Shown here: positions 8,543 to 17,432 of the stretch, in pieces
How the letters are laid out: every line of letters begins with the position of its first letter
How positions within the stretch are numbered: position 1 is the first letter of the stretch
Origin: Martinezella tropici
GTDB taxonomy: Bacteria; Pseudomonadota; Alphaproteobacteria; Rhizobiales; Rhizobiaceae
DNA: 64,000 bases
Assembly (NCBI RefSeq): GCF_003287875.1
Contig: NZ_QMKK01000042.1
Coordinates: 227,173 to 291,172 of the forward strand
Direction: 5' to 3'
Program-made: the position numbers and the translations under genes
Notes under the pieces: model-generated
What the model saw: the letters and a program-made list of their open reading frames with translations, nothing else
Database searches by the model: none
Told to the model about the DNA's origin: nothing

Positions 8543-10951
8543 ATGAGACTGAACACGCCCCTTTCCATCCTCCTTACATCTGTTTTGGTCGTCATCATTG
8601 GCTTGGCTCTAGCAGGCATGGGCGGGTGGCTCGTCGCCCTCGGCGGTAGCCCTTATTATGTTGTAGCTGGCCTCGGCCTATTGCTTTCTGGTGTGTTGAT
8701 GGGACGGCAGAAACGAGTTGGCGCCTGGGTTTACACGACCGTGCTAGCAGGCACATTAATTTGGGCGATCTGGGAAGTCGGGGCAGACGGCTGGTCGCTC
8801 ATTCCCCGGCTAATCGCACCAGCCGTTCTCGGTCTCTGGATCTGGTCGCCCTGGATTGCCGGCCGCCTCGGTCCTGGCCAAGGTCGCCGCGGATGGCGTT
8901 GGGCAAACGCCGGCTTTTCCACGATCATCGTCGTCCTCGTTTTTGCGGCCGGCTATCGAATTACCGAATCCCGGTACCTTTCCTTCGCTCCGCCATCCGG
9001 CTGGGACAGCAAGGCAGTGCAAACCGAGCCGGCAGTGCCTGACGACGCCTGGAGCTATTACGGTCGCACACCGGCGGCCGACCGCTACTCCCCGCTTTCC
9101 CAGATCACGGCGGCCAATGTCTCAGAACTGAAGCAAGCCTGGTCGTTTTCCACCGGCGACCTTCCCCGTCCGGGCGAGAACAAGGGCGGCCACGAGTTCA
9201 GTTTCGAAGCGACGCCGATCAAGGTCGGTGACGCCATATACTTCTGCACGCCGCATCGCGACGTAATCGCGCTCGATGCGACCTCCGGCAAACAAAAATG
9301 GCGCTATTCTCCCGGCGGCGACATGTCCCACAATGTCTACCAGGCGTGCCGTGGTGTTTCCTACTTCGAGGCATCGGCTGAGTCTCCGTGCCCACATCGC
9401 ATCGTCGCGACCGCGTCGGACCTGCCTCGGTTGTTCGAGATCGATGCCGACACCGGCAAACTCTGCGACAGCTTTGGCGACCACGGTATGGTTGATCTTC
9501 GCGAGCATATGGGAATCGTGCCTGCGGGCTTCCATTTCATCTCGTCTCCGCCAACGGTCATCAACGGGCGCGCGATCCTCGGCGGATGGGTCTACGACAA
9601 TCAGGCCGTCGGCGAACCATCCGGCGTTATCCGTGCCTTCGACGCTACCAGCGGCGCGCTCTCATGGTCGTGGGACATGGGCAGGACCCCAGCCAACGCG
9701 CCACTTGGAAGAAATGATATCTACACGAGAGGCACACCCAATGGCTGGGGTGTCTATTCCGCCGATCCCAAGCTGAACCTGGTGTTCGTTCCACTTGGTA
9801 ATGCCACGCCCGATTATTACGGTGCGGAACGTCGATCGTTCGATGACGCCTATTCCAGTTCACTGGTCGCACTTGACATTACGACCGGCCAGGAGCGGTG
9901 GCATTTCCAGACGGTGCATCATGATCTGTGGGACTTCGATGTGCCGGTCGGGCCGTCCCTCGTTGATTTGCCCGGCCAGGATGGAGGGGGACCAGTACCT
10001 GCTCTGGTGCAAACTACCAAGCAAGGCGAGATCTATCTGCTCGACCGGCGCGACGGCAGGCCGATCGCGCCCGTTGAAGAACGCGCCGTTCCACAGGGAG
10101 ATATTCCTAACGAGCGGTACTCGAAGACGCAGCCGTTTTCGGTGGGCATGCCGGCCCTGAGAGCACCGAAGTTCCAGGAAGTCGACGCCTGGGGCGCGAC
10201 ACCGATCGATCAACTGATTTGCCGACTCCAGTATCGGCAGATGCGCGATGATGGGCTCTACACGCCGCCGGGATTAAAGCCGACACTCGGCTGGCCCGCC
10301 TTCGACGGTACTTCGGACTGGTACGGTTCCACGATCGATCCGGTGCGCAAGCTTATGTATATCAACACGACCTTCATGCCATTCCGTCTGCAGATGATCC
10401 CTTACGAAAAGGGCATCCAAAAGGGTCTGTACAAACCTTGGGGTGGCTGGGGACAACCTTATCCGCAATCGGAGTTCAGTAACAACCCGCAGCACGGAAC
10501 GCCTTTCGCGATCACCGTCGACGCCTGGCTCAACATCTTGAACCTGCCTTGCAGTCGTCCCCCGTGGGGGCAGATGCAGGCGATCGACCTTGTAACTCAC
10601 AAGGTCGTTTGGCAGCGTCCTCTCGGCACAACACGGAACATGGGACCATTTGGCGTTCGTATCCCGTTCGGCCTGCCGACCGGCATATTCAGCATGGGTG
10701 GCAGTGTGACTACAGCAAGCGGACTTGTCTTTATTGGTGCGACGACAGATCAAGATATTCGGGCTCTCGACGGTCGCACCGGAAAAACCCTATGGCAGGC
10801 TGATCTGCCGGCTGGCGGCAATGCCACCCCGCTCACGTATCTCGGAAAGGACGGCAGGCAGTACGTGGTCATCGCAGCCGGTGGACACGGTGGGCTGCAG
10901 TCGCGTAACGGAGACAAGATTGTCGCCTTTGCCCTCCCAAACATGCCCTAA
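8543..10951 (+). CDS. gcd: Membrane-bound PQQ-dependent glucose dehydrogenase
   Basis: A quinoprotein that oxidises glucose and related aldoses to the lactone in the periplasm and passes electrons to ubiquinone. The first 135 or so residues hold about five membrane helices. The rest is the eight-bladed PQQ propeller, with WSYYGRTPAADRYSPL, the active-site region TVHHDLWDFD, and several W-motif repeats (SGALSWSWD, TGQERWHFQ, TGKTLWQADL). Length (802 residues) is normal for Gcd. I chose the ATG at 8543 (MRLNTPLSI) because the only upstream in-frame option is a TTG. No PQQ synthesis genes are in the window, so the cofactor must come from elsewhere. The gene appears intact although its neighbours are decayed. 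Confidence 0.93.
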   Translation: MRLNTPLSILLTSVLVVIIGLALAGMGGWLVALGGSPYYVVAGLGLLLSGVLMGRQKRVGAWVYTTVLAGTLIWAIWEVGADGWSLIPRLIAPAVLGLWIWSPWIAGRLGPGQGRRGWRWANAGFSTIIVVLVFAAGYRITESRYLSFAPPSGWDSKAVQTEPAVPDDAWSYYGRTPAADRYSPLSQITAANVSELKQAWSFSTGDLPRPGENKGGHEFSFEATPIKVGDAIYFCTPHRDVIALDATSGKQKWRYSPGGDMSHNVYQACRGVSYFEASAESPCPHRIVATASDLPRLFEIDADTGKLCDSFGDHGMVDLREHMGIVPAGFHFISSPPTVINGRAILGGWVYDNQAVGEPSGVIRAFDATSGALSWSWDMGRTPANAPLGRNDIYTRGTPNGWGVYSADPKLNLVFVPLGNATPDYYGAERRSFDDAYSSSLVALDITTGQERWHFQTVHHDLWDFDVPVGPSLVDLPGQDGGGPVPALVQTTKQGEIYLLDRRDGRPIAPVEERAVPQGDIPNERYSKTQPFSVGMPALRAPKFQEVDAWGATPIDQLICRLQYRQMRDDGLYTPPGLKPTLGWPAFDGTSDWYGSTIDPVRKLMYINTTFMPFRLQMIPYEKGIQKGLYKPWGGWGQPYPQSEFSNNPQHGTPFAITVDAWLNILNLPCSRPPWGQMQAIDLVTHKVVWQRPLGTTRNMGPFGVRIPFGLPTGIFSMGGSVTTASGLVFIGATTDQDIRALDGRTGKTLWQADLPAGGNATPLTYLGKDGRQYVVIAAGGHGGLQSRNGDKIVAFALPNMP

Positions 10952-11283
10952 CCGTCGCGCAGCGCCACAACAACATATCATCGATGCGTCCGTCTGCGGC
11001 AGGCTTCGCGGAAGTGGGGCCGATTGTTGCTTGCGCAGCGATCAGGATGGGAGGCGGCATCGCCGGTGCACATATCTCTTTCTCTCGGCGGATGCCCGGT
11101 GTCATGATAATTGCCGGTGCCGGGAGGTGGATTTCGGCGGTGGCGGCATTTGTTTATTGGTGGCAATGGCGCCTGCGTCGGCGATGACGGGGGATTTCAC
11201 ATCTGGTTTCGGATCGTGACAAGCATTCAGGGAACCCGCCCCGATTTGTGCTCGTTTTGCTCTCGAAAGGAGCGGAGACGCAA
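10952..11283. other. Intergenic stretch, no supported gene
   Basis: These bases separate gcd from a small ORF. A 67-codon frame at 10984-11187 would encode a small protein with a hydrophobic stretch, but it has no ribosome binding site and no recognisable family, so I do not call it. I see no convincing promoter or terminator apart from the ribosome site of the next gene. Confidence 0.35.
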
Positions 11284-11469
11284 ATGTCAGACACAGTAGA
11301 TAAAGAATATACGCCCTCTACCCTCCATGACCGCTACCAGATAGGCCTTGGCGAGGCCAAAAGGCTGATCAACAGTTTCGGCAGCGATCGTCTCGAGCTA
11401 GACCGGCTTCTTGGCTCGCGGGACAGGCCACTGCCTCAGGCCGGCGAACAGAATTTGACCGCGGCTTGA
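11284..11469 (+). CDS. Small hypothetical protein (61 aa)
   Basis: A 61-residue, charged, probably helical protein. The ATG at 11284 follows a clear AAAGGAGC ribosome site about 12 bases upstream, which is the main reason to believe it. It has no signal peptide, membrane helix or cysteine motif. It contains a region with alternating acidic and basic residues (GEAKRLINSFGSDRLELDRLL). I do not recognise a family. It is flanked by gcd and an SDR gene on the opposite strand. Confidence 0.5.
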   Translation: MSDTVDKEYTPSTLHDRYQIGLGEAKRLINSFGSDRLELDRLLGSRDRPLPQAGEQNLTAA

Positions 11470-11536
11470 GGCGGATCGGTGCCTTGGAAGATCGATATCA
11501 TCGGCCCGCATCGTGGAAGGCGAATCTCCAACCGCT

Positions 11537-12376
11537 TTATAGCTTGGCTTGTTCGACCGCGCTGAAACGCAGTGCTCTGCCATCTGCCGCGACTATGGCA
11601 TCCATCTCCTCTGCGAGCGCATCGCGATCATCGACACCACGCAAGAGACGGCCGGCCAGAGGATCGAAACGACCGGTGGCGATGTCCGCAATCAGGAGTG
11701 CAGCCCGTGACGGGTCGATGTTGACACCATCCTCAAAAAGCTTCTGGATCCCTGGCAGGTACGTTTTCCCTGCCTCCGACGATAGCTGCAACTCGGTCAT
11801 CGCAGTCCGAACAAGACCAGGATCGACGGCAAAGGCGCGCGCCCCGTGGCCGATGGTTGTGTCGTTGAGACACTCCGTGAGACGCATGATGGCGGCTTTG
11901 CTGGACGCGTAGCCAGAGCCATGAGGAAAGCTGTTGCCCGTTCCGCCACCGACGAGATTTACGATCCGGCCGCTGCCCCGCGCCAACATCATAGGGGACA
12001 CCGTACGGCAAGTGTTGAATGTACCACGTAGGTTGATCTCAACATCCCGCCACCACACAAGGGGATCACACTCCCAAATAGGACCGAAGCCCTGGAACGA
12101 GCCATGGTTGTTGATGAGAATGTCGACCGGACCCAATTCGGTCGCAACGCGCGCAAAGGCGCTCTCAACGGCGGTAAGGTCAATCAGGTCCGTCGAAACA
12201 GCGATCGCTTCCCCGCCCTCTCCCTTGATGAGAGAGACTGTTTCCTCAATCTCGGTCGCCGTTCGTGCCAACACGGCGACCTTCGCCCCTTCCCTAGCCT
12301 GCTGTAGAGCGATCTCTCGACCTATTCCTCTGCCGCCGCCAGTGACGACGGCGACTGTGTTCAAAAGGCGGGCCAT
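11537..12376 (-). CDS. SDR family oxidoreductase, atypical catalytic serine
   Basis: A 279-residue short-chain dehydrogenase. TGGGRGIG at residues 12-19 binds NAD(P), NNHG replaces NNAG, and YASSK carries the catalytic Tyr and Lys. At 13 residues before the Tyr, where SDRs usually have the catalytic Ser, the sequence reads GGG (NLVGGGTGNSF). A nearby Ser (NSF) might substitute, or the enzyme may have weak or altered activity. The C-terminal region after about residue 190 is longer than usual. The substrate is unknown and the gene stands alone. Confidence 0.82.
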   Translation of the reverse strand: MARLLNTVAVVTGGGRGIGREIALQQAREGAKVAVLARTATEIEETVSLIKGEGGEAIAVSTDLIDLTAVESAFARVATELGPVDILINNHGSFQGFGPIWECDPLVWWRDVEINLRGTFNTCRTVSPMMLARGSGRIVNLVGGGTGNSFPHGSGYASSKAAIMRLTECLNDTTIGHGARAFAVDPGLVRTAMTELQLSSEAGKTYLPGIQKLFEDGVNIDPSRAALLIADIATGRFDPLAGRLLRGVDDRDALAEEMDAIVAADGRALRFSAVEQAKL

Positions 12377-12639
12377 TGCTAACTCCTAGGGCATTGCAGA
12401 CTGGTCTGGATAACAAACTATGTGTGCCGCCCCGGCGCATGGCAATGACCCGTCGCAATTTTCTGGATCTCGTGGCAAACATTTGACCGTCCCCACCGGT
12501 ACTCGGAGTGGTCGCTCTCGACTATCGATTTGTAGGCAATTTTCCCTCAGGTCGCCTGGGAGCGCGAAAGCACGAAGCTTTCCCAAGTTCGTCGACGGCA
12601 GCCTCTATGAACGACTATGTCGCTCTTGAACCAATTCGA

Positions 12640-12857
12640 GATGACGTCCTCTGGTGCCCGCATTGGCAACGATGGCCCCTGGGAGACGCCGACGAACGCA
12701 ACCCGGTCTCGAGCACCATCGAAGCCTTCGCGCCGCACGACGCCGCCGCGAAGCGTGCTGCGGCTAGCCGTGACCGCCATGATGACGGCAGCGGCATCAA
12801 CTGCGCCCGGGACACGCCTATGCCGTGCAGGAAGATAACGAGCGACTTTTCTGCCAT
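12640..12857 (-). pseudogene. Carboxylesterase/phospholipase-type alpha/beta hydrolase remnant
   Basis: The ATG at 12855-12857 begins MAEKSLVIFLHGIGVSRAQL, the N-terminus of small carboxylesterase-like hydrolases with their HGxG oxyanion element. About 40 codons later the match stops. A second piece, DRVAFVGVSQG, which resembles the nucleophile elbow GxSxG of the same family, appears in another minus-strand frame near 12680. The middle and the C-terminal half (catalytic Asp and His) are missing. Two pieces of one family in different frames indicate a decayed gene. Confidence 0.5.
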
Positions 12858-13005
12858 TGGAATTCTGAGTCGGAACACACAGAGGGCGCTCGACGTCGTC
12901 ATGACGGGGCGCCCTCCCAACGGCCGCCACCTACGACGATTATGTCGTGGTCATCGGCCGGTACTTTCGGTGGTGGACCTTATATGCGATCGCAGGCTCG
13001 CCGTT

Positions 13006-13449
13006 TCAAAGCGGGGAGTCGGCGGTCGTGCTCATCCACGCCCGATGACGCTCCTCGTCCGGGTGTGCCTTCATGAAGAACGTCTTCGACTGCGGGATCG
13101 CATCTTTATGACGGAAAGGACGCTCATAAGGCGTCACTGTATCGTCCTCGTTCGTCTTCATCGCCCTCAGGATGGTCGCGCCGCCCATGAGATCCGCAAG
13201 CGCGATTTTGCCCGTTGTCAGCATCTGCGGCATGTCGCCTTCGGCCGGAGCGTCGAGGTCGAGCTCGCAGGCCATCTCGTTCAGCACGACAACATGCTGC
13301 AGATCGTCCTGCTTGAACTCGGCGATCCTCGCGCTCACCGTCTTGTCGTCGAGCCGTTCGATGCAGGAGTCGCATGCGGCGATGGCATCGTGCTCGAGAT
13401 ACAGGAGACCCTCGACGAGCTTCTCGATGCTGCCTTCGTTGCCGACCAT
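13006..13449 (-). CDS. Ferritin-like four-helix protein (DUF2383 type)
   Basis: A 147-residue, mostly helical protein. The stretches KLVEGLLYLEHDAIAACDSCI and KQDDLQHVVVLNEMA carry the ExxH-like Glu, Asp and His positions of the PA2169/DUF2383 ferritin-like group, and DEERHRAWM near the end is a third helix with Glu and His. The ATG at 13447-13449 (MVGNEGSIEKLV) fits the family start better than the in-frame upstream ATG. Function in this group is not established; stress roles are often suggested. No partner gene is adjacent. Confidence 0.7.
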   Translation of the reverse strand: MVGNEGSIEKLVEGLLYLEHDAIAACDSCIERLDDKTVSARIAEFKQDDLQHVVVLNEMACELDLDAPAEGDMPQMLTTGKIALADLMGGATILRAMKTNEDDTVTPYERPFRHKDAIPQSKTFFMKAHPDEERHRAWMSTTADSPL

Positions 13450-13621
13450 GGCTACCAAGCTGTCCGCCTCTTCCTCAGTTGGGTGTAGTGGCAATGGACC
13501 GAGGCACTGCGATGCTCCGAACAAAGGCAGGTTCGTACGTTACCGGACCGATTCCGGTTCGAATTCTGGTAAGCCCAACAATACTCCGGTCAATTTTCAC
13601 GGACACCGCTCGGGCGGCTGC

Positions 13622-13762
13622 TCAGCGTAGGAAGATGCTGACGGCCTTGATGACGTCGGTCAATCTCTGGCAGTCGGTGCAGTGACAGATAGCGACGTCC
13701 TGCGGATCGACCTTGGCCTCATAACCGATCTTTCCGCATCGGCATGCGCCGTCGATATGCAT
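13622..13762 (-). pseudogene. GFA/CENP-V family protein, N-terminal fragment
   Basis: The ATG at 13760-13762 starts MHIDGACRCGKIGYEAKVDP and continues to VAICHCTDCQ, the zinc-binding CxCG and CHCxxC motifs of the GFA family. Full-length members have about 120-140 residues. Here the family sequence ends right after CTDCQ, and 14 unrelated codons lead to a stop. No continuation is visible in another frame. This is a truncated gene. Confidence 0.6.
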
Positions 13763-13940
13763 GTCGGCCCTCCATCGTTGCGGCTTCGTGACATAGAGGA
13801 TTGCTCTCGAAAGTGGACATCTAACTCTGCCTCTCCTGCAGCCCGTCGACACTTCTCAATTCCTTCGCTTGGCCTTTCTTAACGGTAGATCGATATCATC
13901 GCGCCGCGACACATAAGACGGGATGTTCTGGCGACGGCGA

Positions 13941-15104
13941 ATGGCAGACAATTTTGCTTTTCTATTGCCTGTTATGATGGGCACATTCTCCTTCGTGTTT
14001 TTCGCGCTGGCGCGCGTAAAGCCGATAATGCCTTCGGCCGTGGCTTGGGGCGTTGGCTTCGGCGCCGGCGCTGCGGCATTCTCAATTGAACTTCTGCCGA
14101 TGTCGCCAAAATGGGCAGCGATCACGACTGACCTAATGTTCTTCATATCCTTCAACGGTTATGGTGAAGGCCTTCTCATCCGATTTCAGAACCCAAGACT
14201 GATCGGCCCCCGCGCGGCGTTTACGGCCCTATGTCTGCTGATCAACGTTTATGTCGTGTTCGGCATGGAAAGCCTCAATGCCGAACTGCTCCTTGTCGAC
14301 CTGGCGCTTTCCGTCACACTGCTGGTGCCGGTTGTGTTCGTCTTGACCAAGCCGCGTAACGTGGTGGATAGGGCACTTGTGATCATTGCAGCGTTGGTCG
14401 TCGTTGACACTGTCGTGCGTGTTGTTGTCTTCGACATCATATTCAAAACCTCTGACGCGCTTGCGGCCTACAGTACATCCGAATACGCCTACTTCGAACA
14501 GATCAGCGCCAGCGCATTGGGCCTTTGTTTCGCGCTGGCAGCACTGGGTTCCATCTTGATGGATCTATTCACCCGCTATCGCCACGCCGCCGAACTTGAT
14601 CCGCTTACCGGGCTCTTAAACAGGCGTGGCTTTGAAGAAGCGGTGGCTCGCATTCCGGATGATGGTCGAACCGGCGTGGTCATGAGCTGCGATATCGACC
14701 ACTTCAAGCAGATCAATGACCGTTTCGGGCATGCTGTTGGTGATCGGGTGATTAGCGGGCTTGCCAAGAAAATTGCAGAGGCGGTTGGCCCAACCGCGAT
14801 TTCCGCGCGATTTGGAGGTGAAGAATTCGTGGCGTTTTTGCCGAGCCTCGATCTGAAACAGGCAGCCATCCGAGCGCAGAACGTCTGCGATGGGTTCGGA
14901 GGGCGGGACTGGAACGAGCTCGGAATCGATGCACGCGTTACTGTCAGTATTGGCGTCGCGGTGATGACGTCGGGCGACAGAAATATCCATGACGCAATCG
15001 CCCGCTCAGATCGGGCGCTTTACATCGCGAAAACAACCGGCCGCAATCAAGTCGCTCTTTACTGTGAAGACCCGATTTTGACCAGTCTGACGTCCGCCGC
15101 ATGA
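13941..15104 (+). CDS. Membrane-anchored diguanylate cyclase (GGDEF)
   Basis: A predicted cyclic-di-GMP synthase in the inner membrane, 387 residues from the ATG at 13941. Residues 1 to about 210 hold six or seven hydrophobic helices of an unnamed sensor type. The GGDEF domain follows, with DPLTGLLNRRGF, the metal-binding CDIDHFKQINDRFGH and an intact FGGEEF motif. No RxxD inhibitory site precedes the motif. The N-terminal domain might sense a membrane or redox signal, but I cannot name it. It is the third c-di-GMP gene in the first 15 kb. Confidence 0.88.
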   Translation: MADNFAFLLPVMMGTFSFVFFALARVKPIMPSAVAWGVGFGAGAAAFSIELLPMSPKWAAITTDLMFFISFNGYGEGLLIRFQNPRLIGPRAAFTALCLLINVYVVFGMESLNAELLLVDLALSVTLLVPVVFVLTKPRNVVDRALVIIAALVVVDTVVRVVVFDIIFKTSDALAAYSTSEYAYFEQISASALGLCFALAALGSILMDLFTRYRHAAELDPLTGLLNRRGFEEAVARIPDDGRTGVVMSCDIDHFKQINDRFGHAVGDRVISGLAKKIAEAVGPTAISARFGGEEFVAFLPSLDLKQAAIRAQNVCDGFGGRDWNELGIDARVTVSIGVAVMTSGDRNIHDAIARSDRALYIAKTTGRNQVALYCEDPILTSLTSAA

Positions 15105-15286
15105 GTACGGCAAATATATCATCGACGTCGCCGCGATTTGGAACATGGCTCGCCTCACGCCAGGCGGCCCGTTCTTAACTGCCGCCGTTTCAAACAGGCC
15201 GACCGCAGGCGCCACCGCTGTCGCTGATGATCAATCGTCTCGTCGGCGACGCCCTCCCCAGCAGATGAACTGATAGTGCCGCACAT

Positions 15287-15514
15287 TCAGGCGGGAATGG
15301 GCGTTGTCGCCAGCTTTTGGACGTCCTGCGTTGTCAGGGGCTGGCCGCCGATCGCCCAATCGCCTGAGGCGATCTCGTTGATCTTGACCCAGGTGACACC
15401 CCGCATGGCTTCGCCTTCGACGCGGATCATGGCGGCAGTGACTTCGCGGATCAGTTCGGCCTTTTGCGCCGGGCTGAAGACGTCCTTGATGACGTCGATG
15501 GTGACGAGGGGCAT
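15287..15514 (-). CDS. 4-oxalocrotonate tautomerase family protein
   Basis: A 75-residue tautomerase subunit. The start [13 protein letters not shown] puts the catalytic proline at position 2, as in all active members, and the ATG at 15512-15514 follows a perfect AAAGGAGA ribosome site. An upstream in-frame start would bury the proline and is rejected. The family converts enol to keto forms of small acids, often in aromatic degradation, but this paralog may have another substrate. It is divergent from the HxlR regulator, 130 bases away, which may control it. Confidence 0.85.
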   Translation of the reverse strand: MPLVTIDVIKDVFSPAQKAELIREVTAAMIRVEGEAMRGVTWVKINEIASGDWAIGGQPLTTQDVQKLATTPIPA

Positions 15515-15644
15515 ATGGCGATCTCCTTTGGTTGTGGTCGCGGGCCAAGCATGGAGCGATGGGCGTGCGGCGGCCACTGTAGAAAGTGTAGCAGTCATGC
15601 CGGGCGATCCGTGTTAGCATCTCGCGCACAACGGAGATGCGGCC

Positions 15645-16325
15645 ATGGTCGAGGGCGATTACAACCAGTTTTGTCCCGTGGCGAAAGCCTGCGAGCTGTT
15701 GCAACCGCGCTGGACCCTGCTGATCCTCGGCGAGATGTGGTCGGGCTCGACGCGCTTTAACGATATTCACCGCGGCGTGCCGGGCATGTCGCCAACCCTT
15801 TTGTCGCGTCGCCTGAAAGAGATGGAGGCGGGCGGCCTGATCCGTCGCGATACCGATGGCTATCATTCGACGGCGATGGGGCGCAAACTGGAACCAATCG
15901 TCCATGCCCTAGGCCAATGGGCGCACGAGAATATCGATTGCGAGGTCAGCCTGCGTGATCTCGACAGCCGGCTTTTGATGTGGAACGTGCGGCGCAAGAT
16001 CGACCGCAGCCAGTTTCCCGACCGGCGCTCTGTCGTGCAGTTCATCTTTCCCGACCAGCCGGCAGCCGAACGTCACTATTGGCTGATTGTGCGGCCGGGC
16101 TGCGACACCGACTTATGCATCAGCGATCCGGGCTTTGCTGTCGACTTGTTCGTCGAAAGCCCGCTGAAAACGCTGACCAGCGTGTGGATGGGCTGGTCGC
16201 CGATCCAGCCTGCGCTCGAAGGTGGCGAAATCTATGTTTCCGGCGACGCCGCATTGAAGGCCTCGATCGAGCGCTGGCTGGTGTTGAGCAGCTTCGCCGC
16301 CCCGGCACGCGATGCGGCGGAGTAA
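15645..16325 (+). CDS. HxlR family transcriptional regulator
   Basis: A 226-residue DNA-binding protein. Residues 1-100 form the HxlR winged helix: CPVAKACELLQPRWTLLILGEM, RFNDIHRGVPGMSPTLLSRRL and GLIRRD. Residues 110-220 form an extra domain (FPDQPAAERHYWLIVRPG, VWMGW) resembling the SCP2-like C-terminal domain of some HxlR proteins, perhaps for ligand sensing. The divergent tautomerase gene is its likely target. Confidence 0.85.
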   Translation: MVEGDYNQFCPVAKACELLQPRWTLLILGEMWSGSTRFNDIHRGVPGMSPTLLSRRLKEMEAGGLIRRDTDGYHSTAMGRKLEPIVHALGQWAHENIDCEVSLRDLDSRLLMWNVRRKIDRSQFPDRRSVVQFIFPDQPAAERHYWLIVRPGCDTDLCISDPGFAVDLFVESPLKTLTSVWMGWSPIQPALEGGEIYVSGDAALKASIERWLVLSSFAAPARDAAE

Positions 16326-16436
16326 CTGTCTGTTGCGTGCTGGGACACTTAGGGTCGATCGGTCGGAGCTTGCTCTCCAAGCTTGAGCCAGATCGAACTT
16401 CCTGCCCGGCGTTTCCAGAAGGAATTCAGCTGTTCG

Positions 16437-17324
16437 CTACATGCTTTGCGCAGCTACAATTAATTCCGCGAATTCCGCAAAGGCACGCGCCTTTGCACTT
16501 GCCAGCTTGCCGGTCGGGAAGACGGCCCAAAGATCGATCGGCGGAAGTTGCCAGTCCTCCAGGACGCGCTTCACCGTGCCATCAGCCAGTTCCGGCGCGA
16601 ACATCCAGTCGGACGCGACCGCGAGGCCCATGTGCGACAAAACGGCGGCGCGGATGCCTTCCGCCGCGCTGAACCGCGCCTTGCCGGAAACACTGACCGA
16701 AGCCTGCGTTCCCTCACGGCTGAAAGTCCAGCTGTTGCCGAGTTGGGTGTAAACGATAGCCTGATGGGCCGAGAGATCAGCCGGAACGACCGGGATACCG
16801 TGACGCTCGAGATAGGCTGGTGTTACGATCACTGAGCGGCGTCCGGTCGCCAGCTTGCGCGCCACCGCCGACGAATCTGCCAGCTCGCCCATCCGAAGAG
16901 CCACGTCTATGCCCTCCGACACGAGGTCGATAACGCGATCGTCGAGAATGACATCAACGTCGAGATCCGGATGGGTGTCCATGAAGTGCTGCAGATGCGG
17001 CAGGACCATGATCCGTGCAAAGGTGGTTGCGGCGCAGATCCGGAGGCGACCTGACAAGCCGGCTCCGGCGCCCTTTGCATCCAGCTCCGCCTCGTCCGCT
17101 TCCTGGATCGCATTCCTTGCCCGCTCGAAGAAGCGTAGGCCGGCATCGGTGGGGGAAAGCCCATGGGTCGATCGGATCAGAAGCCGGACCTGCAGACGAT
17201 CCTCCAGTTGCGCGATCGTTTTCGAGATCGCCGGCTGGCCGACGCCGATCTGCCGGGCAGCCTGCGAGAACGACCCCGTCTCCACCACCCGTACGAACGC
17301 GGTCATCGCCTGCAATCTATCCAT
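16437..17324 (-). CDS. LysR family transcriptional regulator
   Basis: A 295-residue LysR-type regulator. The helix-turn-helix lies at residues 18-60 (SFSQAARQIGVGQPAISKTI), and the C-terminal co-inducer domain shows the usual GRLRICA start, VDVALRMGEL and SHMGLAV. It is divergent from the GST / crotonase / peroxiredoxin operon and most likely controls it, 108 bases separating the start codons. Its own ribosome site AAGGAGA lies 5 bases upstream of a TTATTC-like inverted repeat element that could be its operator. Confidence 0.9.
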   Translation of the reverse strand: MDRLQAMTAFVRVVETGSFSQAARQIGVGQPAISKTIAQLEDRLQVRLLIRSTHGLSPTDAGLRFFERARNAIQEADEAELDAKGAGAGLSGRLRICAATTFARIMVLPHLQHFMDTHPDLDVDVILDDRVIDLVSEGIDVALRMGELADSSAVARKLATGRRSVIVTPAYLERHGIPVVPADLSAHQAIVYTQLGNSWTFSREGTQASVSVSGKARFSAAEGIRAAVLSHMGLAVASDWMFAPELADGTVKRVLEDWQLPPIDLWAVFPTGKLASAKARAFAEFAELIVAAQSM

Positions 17325-17328
17325 TGCC

Positions 17329-17345
17329 TATTCTCCTTCGGAATA
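17329..17345. promoter_or_regulatory. Candidate LysR box
   Basis: TATTCTCCTTCGGAATA has perfect 5-base arms and contains T-N11-A, the LysR consensus. It lies in the divergent lysR/GST intergenic region but overlaps the lysR ribosome site, so it may be fortuitous or autoregulatory. Confidence 0.3.
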
Positions 17346-17432
17346 AGCGTTATCGCTTCAAGCCGCCTGCCGCAAGATCATAGGAATGGTCATAACTCCC
17401 TCCAACGGAACACGATCCGATGGAGACGAAAG

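Noticed and set aside
10984..11187. A 67-codon small membrane protein
   Set aside because: It has no ribosome site, no family match that I recognise and a start in low-quality context.
12508..13488. A 326-codon open frame on the plus strand
   Set aside because: It covers the ferritin-like gene and the esterase remnant in antisense and has no recognisable domain.
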